Positions 24,223 to 32,209 of a DNA stretch of 47,434 nucleotides are shown in pieces. The stretch covers positions 1 through 47,434 of the forward strand of contig CAKUWO010000005.1 in NCBI GenBank assembly GCA_934699415.1, read 5' to 3'. This stretch comes from an uncultured Erysipelotrichaceae bacterium. GTDB lineage: Bacteria; Bacillota_I; Bacilli_A; Erysipelotrichales; Erysipelotrichaceae. A program made the translations under genes and the position numbers. The notes beneath the pieces are model-generated. The model saw only the letters and a program-made list of their open reading frames with translations, did not search any database and was not told where the DNA came from. Numbering within the stretch: position 1 is the stretch's first letter; the number at the start of each line of letters is the position of its first letter.

Positions 24223-25001
24223 TTTGTTTCCTCCTGGGTATAATCAAATCTTCTGGTGAAGTACATACTTAAGAGAATAATGATAGTCATGATTAAAGAA
24301 ATTGCTGCGCCAAAGTTCCAGTCACCAGCTGTTACAAAGTAGTTTTCAATTAAGTTACCAATCAAGACATGAGAGCCTCCACCAAGTAACTTAGGAATAA
24401 AGAATGAAGATACAGCAGGTAAGAATACTAATGTAATACCACTTAATACTCCTGGAATTGATAAAGGTAAGATAACCTTAAAGAAAGTCTTTTTACTATC
24501 ACAACCTAAATCAGCAGCTGCTACTTCAAGATTTGGATCCATCTTTGATAAAGAAGTATATATTTCAAGAATCATGAATGGTATAAAATTATAAACCATA
24601 CCAATATAGACCTTTAAATCATCGCTTAAAGCTGTTTGTAATAAGATACCACGCCAAGCATATGTTCTTACAAGCATATTAATCCAGGTAGGAATTGTTA
24701 CAAGCAAAATCATTAATGTTTGATTACGTGGTGCAAGGCGTGAAATAGCATAAGCAACCGGATAGCCTAATAAGATACAAATAGCAGTTGTAATAACAGC
24801 AAGTTTTAAAGAATGCAATAAAACTTGAATAAAAATTGTATCGGAGAAGAAACGTAAGAAGTTATGGAACGAGAATTGGAAGGTTAATACTGAGTTACCA
24901 TCAACTGTGAAGGCATAAATTAAGATAATGAAGATTGGTACAACAACGAATAAGATTGCCCATATAAGATAGGGAGTCGCAAGTCTTTTAAATTCTTTCA
25001 T
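24219..25001 (-). CDS. potB: Polyamine ABC permease PotB
   Basis: A 260-residue permease with six helices. The EAA loop is VAAADLGCDSKKTFFKVILP (near 160-179). TIPTWINMLVRTYAWRGIL and FIPKLLGGG are typical PotB segments. It pairs with PotC. The start overlaps the potA stop by one base (TAATG). Confidence 0.93.
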   Translation of the reverse strand: MKEFKRLATPYLIWAILFVVVPIFIILIYAFTVDGNSVLTFQFSFHNFLRFFSDTIFIQVLLHSLKLAVITTAICILLGYPVAYAISRLAPRNQTLMILLVTIPTWINMLVRTYAWRGILLQTALSDDLKVYIGMVYNFIPFMILEIYTSLSKMDPNLEVAAADLGCDSKKTFFKVILPLSIPGVLSGITLVFLPAVSSFFIPKLLGGGSHVLIGNLIENYFVTAGDWNFGAAISLIMTIIILLSMYFTRRFDYTQEETK

Positions 25002-26575
25002 TATTCACTTACCATCTTATGCATTACATGAATATCTTCAGGGCCAAAGTCTAAAGATACAATGCTTCCTTCTTCTTGCATCTCAGTTGAATGAACTTTA
25101 TATTGACGACCTTCTGTAACGAAAGTAACAGGATAATCACCTTCAACAATTTCCATTGGATCAAAGTCAAAACGGACATCATCGATATCTACAACTTCTT
25201 CGTTTTCAAGATACCAAGCATAAGCATCGGCCCAAGTCTTTAAGTCAAAAGAGATAGCCATTGATTCTTTAATTTCATCTACTGATTTATATACATCGAA
25301 AGCCTGAATACCAATAGATGCATCAGCATCTTCAGCAATCTTAGGTTTAACGACGTTAATATTAACTGTAACTGATGTACCTAAAGAAGTATCGAAGGTA
25401 ACAGGGTATTTGCCAGGTTTTTCTTCAAGATTATATTCAACTTTATCAATTGAATGGTCTTCCTCAGTATCGCTATCCCAAGCTTGTGCATTGGCACGAG
25501 CGATAATTTCTTCAGTTGTAATATCTTTAACGTCTTCGATATCCATCGTGAAGTCTGTTGCATGCATCTTTTCACATTTAGCTTCATTGAATACGTCTTT
25601 ATCTTGCATGACGTGAAGGGTGATAGTCTTAGAAGCACCACGCTTAGTTTCAACCATCATTTCATAATGAACACCTTTGAATAGTACTGATAATACCTGT
25701 CCGTTAAGTTTTCCACATCCCTTAGCTTTAAGTTTGATATCTTCAGGACGAATAATGACATCGACCTTTTCATTTGTTTTAAAACCAAAGTCAATGCATT
25801 CATAGTCTTTATCATCAAAGTTTACTAAGTAATCTTCTTTCATAATGCCATCCATGATATTAGAATCACCGATGAAATTAGCAACATAAGCATTCTTAGG
25901 CTCATTATAAATTTCTATTGGTGTACCAACTTGTTGAAGAATACCATCTTTCATTAAGACAATTTTGTCTGACATGGTAAGAGCTTCTTCTTGGTCATGT
26001 GTAACAAAGATGAAAGTGATACCTACTTCCTGCTGAATACGTTTAAGCTCTTGTTGCATCTCTTTACGAAGTTTATGATCCAAAGCGCTTAAAGGTTCAT
26101 CAAGTAATAATACATCAGGCTCATTAACTAAGGCACGAGCGATCGCAACACGCTGTTGTTGACCACCAGACATTAAATTAATATCTTTCTTTTCAAACCC
26201 TTTTAAACCTACAAGTTCAATCATTCTTTCAACCTTAGGTTTAATAAGCTCTTCATCCATTTTCTTAACACGTAAACCAAAGGCAACGTTTTCAAAAACA
26301 TTTAAATGTGGGAACAGAGCGTAACGCTGGAATACAGTATTGATAGGGCGTTGATAGGCTGGAATGTTACTGATTTCCTCGCCATTGATGTATACTTCGC
26401 CCTGGTCTTGTTCCAAGAAACCACCAAGTATTCTTAAAAGAGTAGTTTTACCACAACCCGATGGTCCAAGAAGGGTTACAAATTCATTTTCATAAATGTC
26501 TAAATTAATACCTTTTAATACAATCTGACCGTCAAATTCTTTAACGATATTACGAAATTCAATCAGTTTTTTCAT
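25001..26575 (-). CDS. potA: Polyamine ABC ATPase PotA with an internal insertion
   Basis: A 524-residue ATPase; typical PotA has about 350-380. The ATPase part is canonical: Walker A GPSGCGKT (37-44), Q-loop Gln83, signature LMSGGQ (134-139), Walker B LLLDEP (156-161), switch His193. The TOBE domain starts at VDVIIRPEDI (271) and ends SLDFGPEDIHVM (507-518), but about 170 residues are inserted between GVHYEMMVETKRG and YKVHSTEM, where usual PotA runs straight on. The insert is acidic and has two Ig-like stretches, EKPGKYPVTFDTSLGTSVTV (385-404) and VEGDYPVTFVTEGRQ. The start at 26575 has GGGAGAGAG upstream. Confidence 0.92.
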   Translation of the reverse strand: MKKLIEFRNIVKEFDGQIVLKGINLDIYENEFVTLLGPSGCGKTTLLRILGGFLEQDQGEVYINGEEISNIPAYQRPINTVFQRYALFPHLNVFENVAFGLRVKKMDEELIKPKVERMIELVGLKGFEKKDINLMSGGQQQRVAIARALVNEPDVLLLDEPLSALDHKLRKEMQQELKRIQQEVGITFIFVTHDQEEALTMSDKIVLMKDGILQQVGTPIEIYNEPKNAYVANFIGDSNIMDGIMKEDYLVNFDDKDYECIDFGFKTNEKVDVIIRPEDIKLKAKGCGKLNGQVLSVLFKGVHYEMMVETKRGASKTITLHVMQDKDVFNEAKCEKMHATDFTMDIEDVKDITTEEIIARANAQAWDSDTEEDHSIDKVEYNLEEKPGKYPVTFDTSLGTSVTVNINVVKPKIAEDADASIGIQAFDVYKSVDEIKESMAISFDLKTWADAYAWYLENEEVVDIDDVRFDFDPMEIVEGDYPVTFVTEGRQYKVHSTEMQEEGSIVSLDFGPEDIHVMHKMVSE

Positions 26576-26586
26576 TTCTCTCTCCC

Positions 26587-27123
26587 TTAAAGTATAGCTG
26601 GCGTTGATATCCAAAGAATCTCTGTTTCTCCCCCGCGGCTCTTTAGATAATGTGTGCAATTACCTTTTAAATAGAAAGTATCACCTTTTTTAAGATGATA
26701 AACTTTACTACTTGTTTCATCATAAAGATCCACTTTTCCTTTTAATACCAAGCCAAATTCTTCCCCATCGTATGGCGTAATCGTTTGCGATTGCCCATCT
26801 TCATTAAGCTTTAAAATAATAGGGTCTAAAGCATTCTTTTGAGAATCTGGTACTAGCCAAGTAATTGTGCAATTATCTCTTTCATCAATATAAAAGTCTT
26901 CTTTATGATAGACAACTTTATTCTGCGCTTCTTCAGTAAAAAAATCTTTAAGTGTAATGCCAAGTACTTCAACAATGTCTTCAAGCGTTGAAATGGAAGG
27001 TGATGTAAGGTTGCGCTCTAGTTGTGAAAGGAATCCTTTTGATAATTCACATCTACTCGCAAGATCTTCAAGTGTGAGATCATTTTTGGTTCTTAACTGT
27101 TTTAGCCTTTTTCCAATATCCAT
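26587..27123 (-). CDS. XRE-cupin regulator of the polyamine operon
   Basis: A 178-residue regulator. Residues 4-58 are a helix-turn-helix (LEDLASRCELSKGFLSQLER); residues 100-175 are a cupin domain (TPYDGEEFGLVLKGKVDLY, KKGDTFYLKGNCTHYLKS). PuuR-type XRE-cupin proteins sense polyamines or related metabolites. It is the first gene of the pot operon, 11 bases before potA. Of two adjacent ATGs the second (27123) is better spaced from GGAGG. A 17-base palindrome directly upstream is a likely autoregulatory site. Confidence 0.88.
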   Translation of the reverse strand: MDIGKRLKQLRTKNDLTLEDLASRCELSKGFLSQLERNLTSPSISTLEDIVEVLGITLKDFFTEEAQNKVVYHKEDFYIDERDNCTITWLVPDSQKNALDPIILKLNEDGQSQTITPYDGEEFGLVLKGKVDLYDETSSKVYHLKKGDTFYLKGNCTHYLKSRGGETEILWISTPAIL

Positions 27124-27137
27124 CATCTACCTCCTCG

Positions 27138-27154
27138 GTTTAGTTTTACTAAAC
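27138..27154. promoter_or_regulatory. Operator of the polyamine regulator operon
   Basis: GTTTAGTTTTACTAAAC, perfect 7-base arms around 3 bases, 15 bases before the regulator start and next to its ribosome site. It would allow the XRE-cupin protein to repress its own operon. Confidence 0.65.
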
Positions 27155-27263
27155 TTTAAGTAACGCAGTAACGAAATATAATTTACACTAAGTAATATTA
27201 AAAAACAATCATTTTTTATTATTTTTTAAAAAATTTAATATATTTTTATTGCAACAAAAGAAA

Positions 27264-27287
27264 GCTCATATCTATAACGATATGAGC
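27264..27287 (-). terminator. Terminator of the frameshifted YD-repeat lipoprotein gene
   Basis: GCTCATATC / GATATGAGC, 6-base loop, followed on the minus strand by TTTCTTTTG. Confidence 0.75.
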
Positions 27288-27293
27288 TCATTC

Positions 27294-28490
27294 TTAGATA
27301 GAATTTATTTTAATCGAGAGGTTCAGTCCAAGTTCCATCATCAGCAATCCATTTATCTTCACCAATGTTGTACCAAGTATATCCTTCAGCAAATCTTGTT
27401 TCATAGATTTCAATAATATATCCTTACCAACTTTACCCACTTTATTATCAGCATTAGTTGTAGGAGTATTTCTAATCTTTATAACATCAGCAGTAACTTT
27501 TCTTTTTGTTAATTGTTGCTTTGTTTCGCCTGTTACTTGAGGTATATCGCCCTCTTTAACACCAATGCTATTAGAGAATTCAACTAATTCATATTTATAA
27601 ATATATTCATTGCCATCTTCTTTAGCTTTTAAAAGAACGCCATAAATCTTATCATAGTCATATTCTTTAACATCGCCTTTACTAATACCAGAAGTAATTG
27701 TGACTTTGACTAAATGATTATCTTTGTCATATTCATTTTCATAAGTTACAATACTAGGCTCTTTGCCATTATAGCTAATAGATTCTTCGATAATATTATT
27801 ATGATTATCATATTTCATAACTTTATCCCAATAAGAAACTGATAATCCCAAATCTTCACTTTCATTATGAACTTTGATAACGTTGCCTTTATCATCATAA
27901 CTCATTGTTTCTGTACGAATATGTTTAAAATAATCGTTATTTATGTAGTAAGGATCTCTTTTTACTAAATTATCATTCTCATAAACTAAATCGTAACGAT
28001 AATAGTCACCACCCGAGAATACTTCTTTGAAGGCATTCTCATGTCTATCATAATAAACAGTTGAGGTAGTACCATCAAAGGCTTTACGATAAAGGAAATA
28101 ATAAGTATCACCATCATCAACATAAATACGATATTCGTTGTCTTTTAAGATAATACGACCTTGTTCATCATATCTAATCTCGTTGGTATTTGTTTTATTA
28201 CCATTTTGATAAGTATCAATTTCATATAATCTAATCGCTAGATTTTTAGCTGCTTCTTTTAATTTAGCTAACTGCTCATCACTTAGCTCTTTTTCTTTTA
28301 CTTCGCATAATATTTCATAAGCATCTTGTTTCTTATTTTCTTGCATCAAAGTATCAATTAAAGCAATGGCTAATTCAATATCATCTGGTTTTTCTTGATG
28401 TTCCTTGATTAAGGTATCAAGACTTTTAGTTTTTTGACATCCTGTTAGCAAGATTAATAAAATCATTATTGTCACAAATATTCTTTTCAT
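27294..28490 (-). CDS. YD-repeat lipoprotein with C-terminal SH3 domain, frameshifted near the end
   Basis: As read, 398 residues with lipobox LTGC (Cys18), an alpha-helical TPR-like segment (25-95), then YD-type repeats such as EIRYDEQGRIILKDN and MSYDDKGNVIKVHN, and an SH3-like segment IKIRNTPTTNADNKVGKVGK (near 335-354). After this the frame degrades. One base lost in the AAGG at about 27422-27425 hides the true end: the next frame continues YIIEIYETRFAEGYTWYNIG and stops at 27310, matching the paralogue at 28602-29783. A real frameshift or a sequencing error in a G run is possible. The protein is probably surface-anchored; function unknown. Confidence 0.75.
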   Translation of the reverse strand: MKRIFVTIMILLILLTGCQKTKSLDTLIKEHQEKPDDIELAIALIDTLMQENKKQDAYEILCEVKEKELSDEQLAKLKEAAKNLAIRLYEIDTYQNGNKTNTNEIRYDEQGRIILKDNEYRIYVDDGDTYYFLYRKAFDGTTSTVYYDRHENAFKEVFSGGDYYRYDLVYENDNLVKRDPYYINNDYFKHIRTETMSYDDKGNVIKVHNESEDLGLSVSYWDKVMKYDNHNNIIEESISYNGKEPSIVTYENEYDKDNHLVKVTITSGISKGDVKEYDYDKIYGVLLKAKEDGNEYIYKYELVEFSNSIGVKEGDIPQVTGETKQQLTKRKVTADVIKIRNTPTTNADNKVGKVGKDILLKSMKQDLLKDILGTTLVKINGLLMMELGLNLSIKINSI

Positions 28491-28568
28491 TTTGGTCTCC
28501 TTTCTTAGTGATTTGATTATTTATCTTTATATAATTATAACCTTTAATATCCTTTGACTAAAATGAGT

Positions 28569-28595
28569 AAAGGGATTGAAATAATCAATCCCTTT
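28569..28595 (-). terminator. Hairpin after the second YD-repeat lipoprotein gene
   Basis: AAAGGGATTGA / TCAATCCCTTT with a 5-base loop, just after the stop of the gene at 28602. Only a short T-run follows on the minus strand, so termination may be weak. Confidence 0.6.
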
Positions 28596-28601
28596 ATCGT
28601 A

Positions 28602-29783
28602 TTAATTACTATTTTCAAATACTAATTTCAATGAATCGCCACCAATCCATTGATCATTACCAATCATATACCAATATATGCCTTCATTAAGAAATGTTTC
28701 ATAAACATAAACTTTATCGCCTTTATTTAACTGACCAACTACCGGTTCATATAAAGCCGATGGGCCCTTAAAGATATCGATTGATTCAGAAGTAATAGTA
28801 ATAGAAGCTCTTTGATCGCTATAAGGTGCAAGAGCTGATTCATCTAATCCTACATGTTTAGAATTTGGACTAGCTGCTTCATATAAATGAACATATGTTG
28901 AAATATCATTCTTTTCTTCAATAACAACACCAAATACTTTGTCATAAATATATTCCCAAGTATCTTTACCTACATAATCATTCTCGGTTGTTTTCTTGAT
29001 GATATTACCTAAATCATCATATTCATAAGTAAATTTAGTAGTTGCATATGCTTGACCTTGAGTATAGCTAATATTTTCAATTACTTGACCATGGTCATCA
29101 TAAATATATTCATTACGCCACATACTATTTTCATCTAATACATCATTTTGATAGAAAGCATTTTGTTCAGCAAATAGACGTCCTTGGTCATCATATTCAT
29201 ATTTAATCTTTTGATTCCATGTATCACTATTATTATCTTGATGTTTAATATCAATAAGAATTAATTGACCGGCTTTATTATAGAAATATTCATAGAAACT
29301 AAAAGTATCTTCTTCATTATCAAGAATGCCATCATCACTATATTGAATCATGACAACTTTATCGTCTTTGTTGTAAAATTCTTTGCCAACATAGTAATCA
29401 GAATAGATATAATATTCAACTTCACTCGCATCATCAACATAGAAACGCATTTTGCCTTTATCCATGATTAGATGACCTTCTTTGTCATAACGATTATAAG
29501 TTTTATCTAATAATTTACCATTTTCATAATAATCTACTTCATATTCACGGATTTCGATTTGTTTAGCTAATTTTCTAAGCTTGGTTAATTCTTCGCCTTC
29601 AGCAGTTTTACCAGTTTCAACTAAGATTTCATAAGCTTTTTCATTATTTCCTTCTTTAATTAGTTTTTGGACTTCTTTGACAGTAGACGATTCACCTACA
29701 TTTGGACCTGTTATATCTTTCTCTTTGTTACATCCTGTAAGGGATAACAGCAATACAACTAGTAGTAGGACAACTTTTTTCAT
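28602..29783 (-). CDS. YD-repeat lipoprotein with C-terminal SH3 domain
   Basis: A 393-residue lipoprotein (lipobox LTGC, Cys18). Residues 35-85 are helical and TPR-like (EGNNEKAYEILVETG). Residues 95-300 contain RHS/YD-type strands (NRYDKEGHLIMDKG, YEYDDQGRLFAEQN, YIYDDHGQVIENIS, YEYDDLGNIIKKTT). Residues 330-388 form a bacterial SH3 domain (SIDIFKGPSALYEPVVGQLN, WYMIGNDQWIGGD), which often binds cell wall. It is a tandem paralogue of the downstream gene. Unlike RHS toxins there is no toxin tip or secretion system. The role is unknown; a wall-attached sensor or adhesin is possible. Confidence 0.75.
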   Translation of the reverse strand: MKKVVLLLVVLLLSLTGCNKEKDITGPNVGESSTVKEVQKLIKEGNNEKAYEILVETGKTAEGEELTKLRKLAKQIEIREYEVDYYENGKLLDKTYNRYDKEGHLIMDKGKMRFYVDDASEVEYYIYSDYYVGKEFYNKDDKVVMIQYSDDGILDNEEDTFSFYEYFYNKAGQLILIDIKHQDNNSDTWNQKIKYEYDDQGRLFAEQNAFYQNDVLDENSMWRNEYIYDDHGQVIENISYTQGQAYATTKFTYEYDDLGNIIKKTTENDYVGKDTWEYIYDKVFGVVIEEKNDISTYVHLYEAASPNSKHVGLDESALAPYSDQRASITITSESIDIFKGPSALYEPVVGQLNKGDKVYVYETFLNEGIYWYMIGNDQWIGGDSLKLVFENSN

Positions 29784-29840
29784 ATTATATTTCCTCCCTT
29801 TTTCTATATCTTTATTATGACATATAAACTAAAACAAATA

Positions 29841-29861
29841 AAAAGAAGACCGAAATCTTCT
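29841..29861 (-). terminator. degV terminator
   Basis: AGAAGA / TCTTCT with a 6-base loop, followed on the minus strand by TTTTATTTG. It overlaps the stop codon of the DegV gene. Confidence 0.7.
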
Positions 29862-30759
29862 AATTATTGCCTAATTCACGATCTTTAGCCATGAAGAAAA
29901 GGGCAATGGTATCAGGCCCAACATGACTACCAGTACAGAAATCATATGAGGTATTAATAAAATCTCTAACCTTAATACGCTCATTGATTTTCTCCATGAC
30001 ATATAAAGAATCTTCATAAGCATCAGCATGTGCGATACCAATGATTTGTTGTTCAGGATCTACAATATTGTTGCATAATAAATCAACTAAAGTATTAAGA
30101 GCTGCTTTTCGTCCACGAACATTTTTAAAGTTAACAATATAACCTTCAGCATTACCTCTTAATATAGGCTTAATCTTTAAGGCATTACCAACAAAAGCAA
30201 CACTTCCTTTAATTCTTCCGGTATGCGATAAATATTTTAAATCACCCACCGTAAAGACACCATTCATCTTAGGAACACAAGTTTCAAGATAATCTGCTAC
30301 CTCATCAATATCTTTACCTTCTTTTCTCATTTCGCTAGCATATATTGCTAAAATGCCTTGAGCTAAAGAAGCATTTAAAGAATCGATCAATCTAATTTTA
30401 TGATGATTATTAGGATTATCTAATAAATCAAGAGAAGCTAAACGTGCTGAGTTAAAGTTACCACTAATATTTTTACTTAAAGAGAAATATAAAACATCAT
30501 AGCCTTCATCAAAAGCTTTTTGGAATTCTTCACTAAATCTTGCAATACTAATGAGCCCTGTTTTAACATCAGCACCATTTCTAATGGCATTATAGTATTC
30601 TTTGCCTTTTTCTCTTTCTTCTTCGATTGTCCAGTTAGGATCAAAGTTAACGATCTCTTTACCATTTACAACATTTACAAAAGAGATGACATTAATATCA
30701 TATTTTTTAACGATAACCGCTGGAATATTAGCTGCTGAATCCACAAATATTTTAAACAT
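29860..30759 (-). CDS. DegV family fatty-acid-binding protein
   Basis: A 299-residue DegV protein. It shows the N-terminal VDSAANIP, the acyl-pocket region YFSLSKNISGNFNSA, the family block VGDLKYLSHTGRIKG and the C-terminal GSHVGPDTIALFF. DegV/FakB proteins hold a fatty acid for phosphorylation by FakA and feed it to phospholipid synthesis. FakA is not in the window, so a FakB role is inferred. It is monocistronic, between the aldolase terminator and its own. Confidence 0.9.
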   Translation of the reverse strand: MFKIFVDSAANIPAVIVKKYDINVISFVNVVNGKEIVNFDPNWTIEEEREKGKEYYNAIRNGADVKTGLISIARFSEEFQKAFDEGYDVLYFSLSKNISGNFNSARLASLDLLDNPNNHHKIRLIDSLNASLAQGILAIYASEMRKEGKDIDEVADYLETCVPKMNGVFTVGDLKYLSHTGRIKGSVAFVGNALKIKPILRGNAEGYIVNFKNVRGRKAALNTLVDLLCNNIVDPEQQIIGIAHADAYEDSLYVMEKINERIKVRDFINTSYDFCTGSHVGPDTIALFFMAKDRELGNN

Positions 30760-30831
30760 ATAAATCTCCCCAAATTATTATCAAAGCTTAAATATATTGT
30801 ATCTATAAATATATTCTACTCTTAGTTTAAA

Positions 30832-30863
30832 AAGACTGCCAAAGCTTTTAGTTCGACAGTCTT
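30832..30863 (-). terminator. fba terminator
   Basis: AAGACTG / CAGTCTT around an 18-base loop, followed on the minus strand by TTTAAAC. The loop is large, so this is a moderate call. Confidence 0.55.
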
Positions 30864-30876
30864 ATAGATTAATCAT

Positions 30877-31815
30877 TTAGAAAGCTTTATAAGCAGAACC
30901 GAGGACATCAGTAATTTTATGTTTAACAATTTCTTTAACATTGCTTCTGCCATCAGCAATATATTGACGTGGATCAAAATGATCTGGATGTAAAGCTAAA
31001 TGTTCTCTAATGCCAGCTGTCATACCAAGACGTAAATCAGAATCAATATTAATCTTGCACACTGCCCCTCTTGCAGCTTCTCTTAATTGGTCTTCAGGTA
31101 CACCAATTGCATCTTTTAATGCACCACCGTTTTCATTAATAATTTTGACATACTCTTGAGGAACAGATGATGAACCATGTAATACAATAGGGAATCCAGG
31201 AAGACGTCTAGCTACTTCATCTAAAATATCTAGACGTAATTTAGGATTAGTACCAGGCTTAAATTTATAAGCACCATGGCTTGTGCCAATCGCAATAGCT
31301 AAAGAATCTACACCTGTTCGTTTAACAAATTCTTCTACCTGAAGAGGATCAGTATACATCGCTTTATCATTAGCTACTTTAACATCATCTTCAATACCAG
31401 CTAAAGTACCAAGTTCGGCCTCTACTACCACTCCATAAGCGTGAGCATAATCAGCTACTCTTTTAGATTCAGCAATATTTTCTTCAAATGAATGTGAAGA
31501 ATAGTCAATCATAACTGATGTAAATCCAGCATCAACACATTCTTTACAAATATCAAAATTTGCTCCATGGTCAAGATGAAGAACAATTGGAACGTTGCTC
31601 ATCTCACAAGCCGCTTGTACTAAATGCTTCAAATAGGCATTTTGAGCATATTTTCTTGCACCCTGAGAAGCTTGTAAGATGATTGGCGATTGTAATTCAT
31701 CGGCAGCTTCAACAATTGCTTGGACAATTTCCATATTATTGATGTTGAAGGCACCAATCGCATAACCACCAGTGTATGCTTTTTCAAACATTTCCTTAGA
31801 AGTAACTAAAGCCAT
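30877..31815 (-). CDS. fba: Class II fructose-1,6-bisphosphate aldolase
   Basis: A 312-residue zinc aldolase. Features: GAFNINNMEIVQAI (21-34), LHLDHG with the catalytic Asp and zinc His (near 79-84), VEAELGTLAGIED (131-143), zinc His in GTSHGAYKFKPG (near 180) and LHGSSSVP (near 212). It cleaves fructose-1,6-bisphosphate in glycolysis. It lies 17 bases after the small BECR-like gene and downstream of phosphoglucomutase, so the three probably form one transcript. AAAGGAG precedes the ATG. Confidence 0.96.
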   Translation of the reverse strand: MALVTSKEMFEKAYTGGYAIGAFNINNMEIVQAIVEAADELQSPIILQASQGARKYAQNAYLKHLVQAACEMSNVPIVLHLDHGANFDICKECVDAGFTSVMIDYSSHSFEENIAESKRVADYAHAYGVVVEAELGTLAGIEDDVKVANDKAMYTDPLQVEEFVKRTGVDSLAIAIGTSHGAYKFKPGTNPKLRLDILDEVARRLPGFPIVLHGSSSVPQEYVKIINENGGALKDAIGVPEDQLREAARGAVCKINIDSDLRLGMTAGIREHLALHPDHFDPRQYIADGRSNVKEIVKHKITDVLGSAYKAF

Positions 31816-31832
31816 ATAATCTCCTTTATAAA

Positions 31833-32207
31833 CTATTGTTTGTTAAAATACTCAAGAGCTTTTTTAGGTTTGAAATAGGTTCTTATATAACCATCATATG
31901 ATAAAACCACAAATTCGCCACTATCTTCTAATAAATATATATCATCACCATCATCTTGTATCTTATGTAAAGATGAGGGGTTTAAGATTACTTTATTAGC
32001 TGCTATTTCATAGTTTGTAGGGCTATCAAAACCCATTTCAATACCATGTTTCTGGTAATGACTATCTAATAATTCTTCATTACGAAAGTGATATTTAATC
32101 TCTTCTTTAACATTTGAAGAATTAATATCCACTCTCTTTTCTTGATAAAAGCTAATTCCTAATATTAATAATAATATTAATAGAAAGCTAAAATGCTTCT
32201 TATTCAT
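31833..32207 (-). CDS. Small membrane-anchored protein with a BECR-nuclease-like domain
   Basis: A 124-residue protein with an N-terminal signal anchor (residues 6-20) and an extracytoplasmic domain. The block LLDSHYQKHGIEMGF (46-60), then EIAANKVI, LHK, GEFVVLSYDGYIRTYFKP (98-113), resembles the barnase-EndoU-colicin-RelE (BECR) like domain found in phage and toxin proteins: His50/His54, a beta-hairpin and the RTYF strand. I recall this block from many exported Bacillota proteins, where its activity is untested. It sits 2 bases after the phosphoglucomutase gene and 17 before fba, an odd place for a toxin. No immunity gene adjoins it. Confidence 0.6.
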   Translation of the reverse strand: MNKKHFSFLLILLLILGISFYQEKRVDINSSNVKEEIKYHFRNEELLDSHYQKHGIEMGFDSPTNYEIAANKVILNPSSLHKIQDDGDDIYLLEDSGEFVVLSYDGYIRTYFKPKKALEYFNKQ

Positions 32208-32209
32208 TT

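Noticed and set aside
25381..25684. Open frames on both strands inside the potA insertion
   Set aside because: The potA frame continues through with a proper TOBE end at residues 507-518; the other frames lack ribosome sites and family features.
27294..29783. RHS toxin system
   Set aside because: YD-like repeats are present but the proteins are short lipoproteins without a core cap, toxin tip, immunity gene or secretion genes.
31833..32207. Toxin-immunity pair
   Set aside because: The neighbours are phosphoglucomutase and aldolase; no immunity candidate adjoins, and the protein carries a membrane anchor facing outward.
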